Assembly (NCBI GenBank): GCA_035700805.1
Contig: DASSOG010000003.1
Location: 1 to 64,000, forward strand
Length of the DNA stretch: 64,000 nt
From: JAGWRI01 sp035700805
Lineage (GTDB): Bacteria; Gemmatimonadota; Gemmatimonadetes; Gemmatimonadales; Gemmatimonadaceae
Reading direction: 5' to 3'
The notes under the pieces are model-generated. The model made no database searches. It was not told where the DNA came from and was given only the letters and a program-made list of their open reading frames with translations. Below, piece by piece: positions 61,007 to 64,000 of this stretch; position 1 is the first letter of the stretch, and each line of letters opens with the position of its first letter. Made by a program: the position numbers and the translations under genes.

Positions 61007-61946
61007 CCGCTGAATCCAGCAGGTCGAGATGCCGGGCTCGCGCAATGCGCCGCCCGGCATCTGACATCAGGTAATCCAGAAAGCGTCGTCCCAGCGCCTG
61101 GTGGGGCGCGGTGACCAGCACCGCGGCGCCAAACAGGATCGGCGTGCCGCGGACGGTCAGCGTGTCGCCGGGGCGCGCGCCGAGTACGCGTGTGGATGCC
61201 CGCGCATACGCCGCGGAATCCGCGGGCGAGCCCAGGTCCACCGCATCGGGCAGCTTCACGAACCGCAGGCCGTAATCCTGGGCCAGATTCTGGTAGGTCC
61301 AGATGTAGTCCAGGTTGTGCGTCTGGAGCAGCGCCACCTGGTCGGCTTCGCGGGGACGCACGTTGCGCGGCGGCGCGGCGGCCAGCAGCCGCTGGTAGAG
61401 CCCCGGCTCGCCGTAGAACTGCTCGGCCAGGTGCATCACGAGCAGCGCCCGGTAGCCCGACGGGTCGGTATTCGGGTCGGCCCGGCCCACCTGCACCCCG
61501 GGGCGCGTGATGACGGTGCGCCAGTTGGCGGGCGTGATGGTGCCGGCCCCACGCGAGGCATCGGTATAGGCCAGCACGATCCGGTTGCGGGCCACCAGTT
61601 CATACTCGGTTACATATGTGGGTTCCAGCAGCCTCGCAAAGATGGATGGGTCGGCGAGCACGAGCACGTCGGGCCGGCGCCGCGCATCCACCACCAGGCG
61701 CGCGACCTCCAGGCTGGCCCCAGGCTCCAGGGTGTAGGCGGCGCCGCTGCCCGCCGAGAAACTGTCCAGCACGGCGCGCATGGGCTGGGTGATGGAAGCG
61801 GCCACCATGACGTGCAGGGTGTCCGGGGCCGGGGAGCGGGCGGAGTCCACCTGTCCACCGGGGGGCGTCCCACACGCGCCCACGCCGGCCACCGTGGCCG
61901 CGGCCGCCAGCGTCATTGCCCATCGGCGTCTGCTTGAGTCAGTCAT
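60966..61946 (-). CDS. WtpA/ModA-like oxyanion-binding lipoprotein
   Basis: A 326-residue periplasmic binding protein: lipoprotein signal (VAGVGACGTPPGG), then HVMVAASITQPMRAVLDSF (type II binding fold start), GASLEVARLVVDARRRPDVLVLADP and VGRADPNTDPSGYRALLVMHLAEQFYG, which matches the tungstate/molybdate-binding WtpA group. LDYIWTYQNLAQDYGL is its hinge region. No permease or ATPase gene is adjacent. Starts 13 bp from the tRNA gene on the same strand. Confidence 0.82.
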   Translation of the reverse strand: MTDSSRRRWAMTLAAAATVAGVGACGTPPGGQVDSARSPAPDTLHVMVAASITQPMRAVLDSFSAGSGAAYTLEPGASLEVARLVVDARRRPDVLVLADPSIFARLLEPTYVTEYELVARNRIVLAYTDASRGAGTITPANWRTVITRPGVQVGRADPNTDPSGYRALLVMHLAEQFYGEPGLYQRLLAAAPPRNVRPREADQVALLQTHNLDYIWTYQNLAQDYGLRFVKLPDAVDLGSPADSAAYARASTRVLGARPGDTLTVRGTPILFGAAVLVTAPHQALGRRFLDYLMSDAGRRIARARHLDLLDSAVTVRPSGARSSSS

Positions 61947-61958
61947 GATAGTTCCCAG

Positions 61959-62031
61959 CTGGGGCGGGAGGACTCGAACCTCCAACTTCCCGATTAACAG
62001 TCGGGCGGTCTGCCAGTTGACCTACGCCCCA
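61959..62031 (-). tRNA. tRNA-Asn (anticodon GTT)
   Basis: Seventy-three nt on the minus strand fold as a complete cloverleaf: 7-bp acceptor stem (TGGGGCG with CGCCCCA), D-stem GGTC/GACC, anticodon stem CCCGA/TCGGG around loop CTGTTAA, TTCGAGT T-loop, and discriminator G typical of tRNA-Asn. The CCA end is not encoded. Confidence 0.96.
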
Positions 62032-62092
62032 TTGCGCAAGACGGGGCCGCGCGCCGCGCGACCCCGCCTTGCCTGCTTACCCCCGGACCGGC

Positions 62093-64000
62093 CTACTGTT
62101 TCGGATCCAGGATCTTGCTGATACGCGCGTCCGCGCCCTGCAGGTGCCAGCGCGTGGCCTTATCCGCGGTCCTGCGCACCGCGGCGCGGATATCGATCTG
62201 CAAGGCGACGAGCTCGCCGCGCAACTGATACTTGGCCTCGTCGCTGAGGGGCGGTGGCCCGCGGCGGGCCCCCGGCCGTGCCGCCGCCGCGTTGCTGCTC
62301 GCGGGCGGCGGGTTCAGCTTGCTGTCAATGAGGTCCAGGTAATTGTTCTGCAGGGTCCGCCGGTAGATGTCGATTATCGGATATGTATCGCGCAACTCGC
62401 TCCAGATGCCCCGCTGCACATCGTCCAGGAAGCTGGTGAGCGGATACGCCTGCTCCGGATGCGTGACTTCGAGTTCCAGCAGCCGGTCCAGCCGCTGGTC
62501 ATTCAGCAGCGTAGTGAGCACGCCGCGCTGCGCGTTGCCAATGCGCGTCACCATGCCGGTGGGTTCGATACGCCCCTGGATGTCAGTCCGGATGAGGTAC
62601 TTGGGCGTCTGGAAGACGCTGTCGTTCAGGAACTTCACGGCATGCTCCTGCATGGCCCGCGAGTTCACCGTGTACACCGGGCCCGGCTGGCTGCCCGACT
62701 TGTACCACACGGGTCCCGCGCCCGGCACGTTGGCCGGATGCCTCGCCTCGGTGGCCCACTGCCCGACGACGCGGTCGTACAGGTCGCCCAGCAGCGTGTT
62801 GTCTTCCATGGGCTGCGTGCCGGCGGCGGCCACGTAGCCCATCACGCGCTCGATGTTCTTGAAGCCGAGGCCCGTGGACCACATCGGCTTGGCGTCGCCC
62901 ACCGCCTCGCTTTGCGTGCCGAACTGGCCGAACGCATTGTTCACCGAGAAGCGCAACCAGGGCACGGTGTCCTGCACGGCAATCCACTTCTCCAGCGTGG
63001 GCTTCTCGGCCTCAGGCGTGATGGCGTCAGGGATTGCCTTGTAGCCCCACGCAATGGTGTACTTGTCCCACGGGCCAATTCGCGGCACCAGCGTCCAGAT
63101 GGGGATGCCGTCACCGGGCTGCGCCACGTAGTTGAAGCGTGAGTAATCCATGATACTGGGGCTCGTGCCCATCTTTGTCACCCACGACGGGCTGCGGGCG
63201 CTGTCGGGGGGATACTCCGAGCTGCCGATCTGGTCGTGCTGCAGCCCCAGCGTATGCCCGATTTCGTGCGCGATCCCGAACTCCAGCAGCCGGCCCATGA
63301 GCGAATCCGGCATCGGGATCTGGCGCGCGCGCGCGTCCAGCGCCGACGCCTGCGCAAAGTACCAGAACTGCATGAGCTGGATCAGGTTGTGGAAGATGCG
63401 CGGCGAGCCATTCAGGATTTCGCCCGTGCGCGGATCGCTTACGTGCGGCCCCACCGAGTTCTCGATGGTGGAGGGCAGCCAGCGGATCACGGTGTGCCGG
63501 ATGTCCTCCATGGACCACGTGGGGTCGTTGGTGGGTACGTCCTCGGCGATGATCGCGTCCTTGAAGCCGGCGGCTTCAAAGGCCGGCTGCCAGTCGGTGA
63601 TGGCCCGACGGATCCAGGGCTTCCACTTGTCGGGCGTGCCGGGGTCGATGTAATAGACGATGGGCTTCTTGGGATAGCAGAGGTTGCCGTCCATCCGGGT
63701 GGAGCATTCCAGCCGGTAGCGGGTGATGTACTCGTGCGGCACGGCCACCTGCCTGTTGCTGCTGAACGTCGTGGTGCGCACGGTGAAGAACCCGATGCGC
63801 TCGTCGGCCCAGCGCACCGGCATGGGATCTTCCGGCAGCTTGATCATGCTCCAGTGCGCGAGCACGCTGGTGGCTTCGCGGGCGCCACCGCGTCCCCCGG
63901 CGGGGGCGTTGCCGCCGCCGGATGGGGTGCCCGTCTGCGCGGCCTGGATCTCGACGTTTTCCGGGAACGACTCGACGCTCTCGATATACGACCGATTCGC
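62093..64000 (-). CDS. zinc metallopeptidase (DUF5117/DUF4953-type metzincin), 5' truncated
   Basis: The 3' 635 codons of a larger gene whose start lies beyond the window. The metzincin zinc motif HEIGHTLGLQH and the Met-turn S-I-M-D-Y are both present, giving an active-site signature. PIVYYIDPGTPDKWKPWIRRAITDW-type sequence and the long C-terminal helical region (LDRLLELEVTHPEQAYPLTSF) match the large secreted DUF5117/DUF4953 proteins of Bacteroidota and Gemmatimonadota. A Gly/Ala-rich linker near 63890-63930 separates domains. Confidence 0.9.
   Translation of the reverse strand, partial: ANRSYIESVESFPENVEIQAAQTGTPSGGGNAPAGGRGGAREATSVLAHWSMIKLPEDPMPVRWADERIGFFTVRTTTFSSNRQVAVPHEYITRYRLECSTRMDGNLCYPKKPIVYYIDPGTPDKWKPWIRRAITDWQPAFEAAGFKDAIIAEDVPTNDPTWSMEDIRHTVIRWLPSTIENSVGPHVSDPRTGEILNGSPRIFHNLIQLMQFWYFAQASALDARARQIPMPDSLMGRLLEFGIAHEIGHTLGLQHDQIGSSEYPPDSARSPSWVTKMGTSPSIMDYSRFNYVAQPGDGIPIWTLVPRIGPWDKYTIAWGYKAIPDAITPEAEKPTLEKWIAVQDTVPWLRFSVNNAFGQFGTQSEAVGDAKPMWSTGLGFKNIERVMGYVAAAGTQPMEDNTLLGDLYDRVVGQWATEARHPANVPGAGPVWYKSGSQPGPVYTVNSRAMQEHAVKFLNDSVFQTPKYLIRTDIQGRIEPTGMVTRIGNAQRGVLTTLLNDQRLDRLLELEVTHPEQAYPLTSFLDDVQRGIWSELRDTYPIIDIYRRTLQNNYLDLIDSKLNPPPASSNAAAARPGARRGPPPLSDEAKYQLRGELVALQIDIRAAVRRTADKATRWHLQGADARISKILDPKQ

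Noticed and set aside
61940..62040. Integrated element at tRNA-Asn
   Set aside because: No integrase, no duplicated tRNA 3' end and no composition shift is seen on either side.

Overview
The window is about 70% G+C and densely packed. Genes commonly overlap by 4 nt (ATGA or GTGA), and many start with GTG. It has no rRNA, phage, IS element or CRISPR array, and one tRNA, tRNA-Asn(GTT). The gene mix points to a Gram-negative, aerobic, heterotrophic chromosome, most likely Gemmatimonadota; that placement is an inference from style and content. The mix includes Lpt and Mla outer-membrane systems, type IV pili, heme A synthesis, many secreted or lipoprotein hydrolases, a DUF5117-type metalloprotease, and a NirK-type cupredoxin operon.

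Layout. 1-3.5 kb: HxlR regulator divergent from YceI, a two-domain VOC protein, and a patatin-ferredoxin fusion. 3.6-7.3 kb: APC permease coupled to a kynureninase-like PLP enzyme, and psuG. 7.4-13.4 kb: a coupled run of two TPR proteins, a fatty acid desaturase and a double M16 peptidase. 13.4-17.1 kb: small membrane and regulatory genes, a CDP-alcohol phosphatidyltransferase, and a DsbA-VKOR disulfide pair. 17.1-23 kb: acs, hemC, ppa, an SMR exporter, a methyltransferase and an aquaporin. 23.1-28.2 kb: a six-gene minus-strand operon (VTE6-like membrane protein, geranylgeranyl-reductase-like flavoprotein, flavin reductase, methyltransferase, SRPBCC cyclase-like, FabF-like ketosynthase) that resembles a compact, apparently undescribed polyketide or lipid-quinone pathway. 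28.3-31 kb: V4R-like protein, M24 peptidase, lipoprotein. 31-39.3 kb: an eight-gene minus-strand operon running lptF-lptG-mlaE-mlaD-COX2-like small protein-ctaA-ctaB-ABC exporter. 39.6-42.4 kb: trpS, a 9-bp tandem repeat, M28 peptidase and a ComEA-like protein. 42.5-49.1 kb: pilB-pilT-pilC, a double aspartic-protease-motif protein, and a TMTC-like glycosyltransferase.

49-57 kb holds the most coherent regulatory unit. Two divergent operons face each other across about 200 bp. The minus arm encodes a MIP18-type Fe-S factor, a heme-copper-oxidase-like membrane protein and two DUF2249 proteins. The plus arm encodes a ScdA_N protein, a cupin, a Tat-lipoprotein copper nitrite reductase homologue, a second small oxidase-like membrane protein and a Crp/Fnr regulator. 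The intergenic region carries two GTGA-N6-TCAC palindromes. Each lies at the same distance from a GAGA(C/T)T hexamer on its own side, and the regulator's recognition helix has the residues expected for GTGA half-sites. This looks like a self-contained N-oxide (nitrite/NO) response island.

57-64 kb: secreted cyclophilin, class C beta-lactamase-like hydrolase, two envelope proteins, an orphan WtpA-like binding lipoprotein, tRNA-Asn, and the C-terminal part of a large metzincin cut by the window edge. No stretch longer than about 255 bp lacks a gene. All functional calls come from reading motifs by eye; no database search was run.
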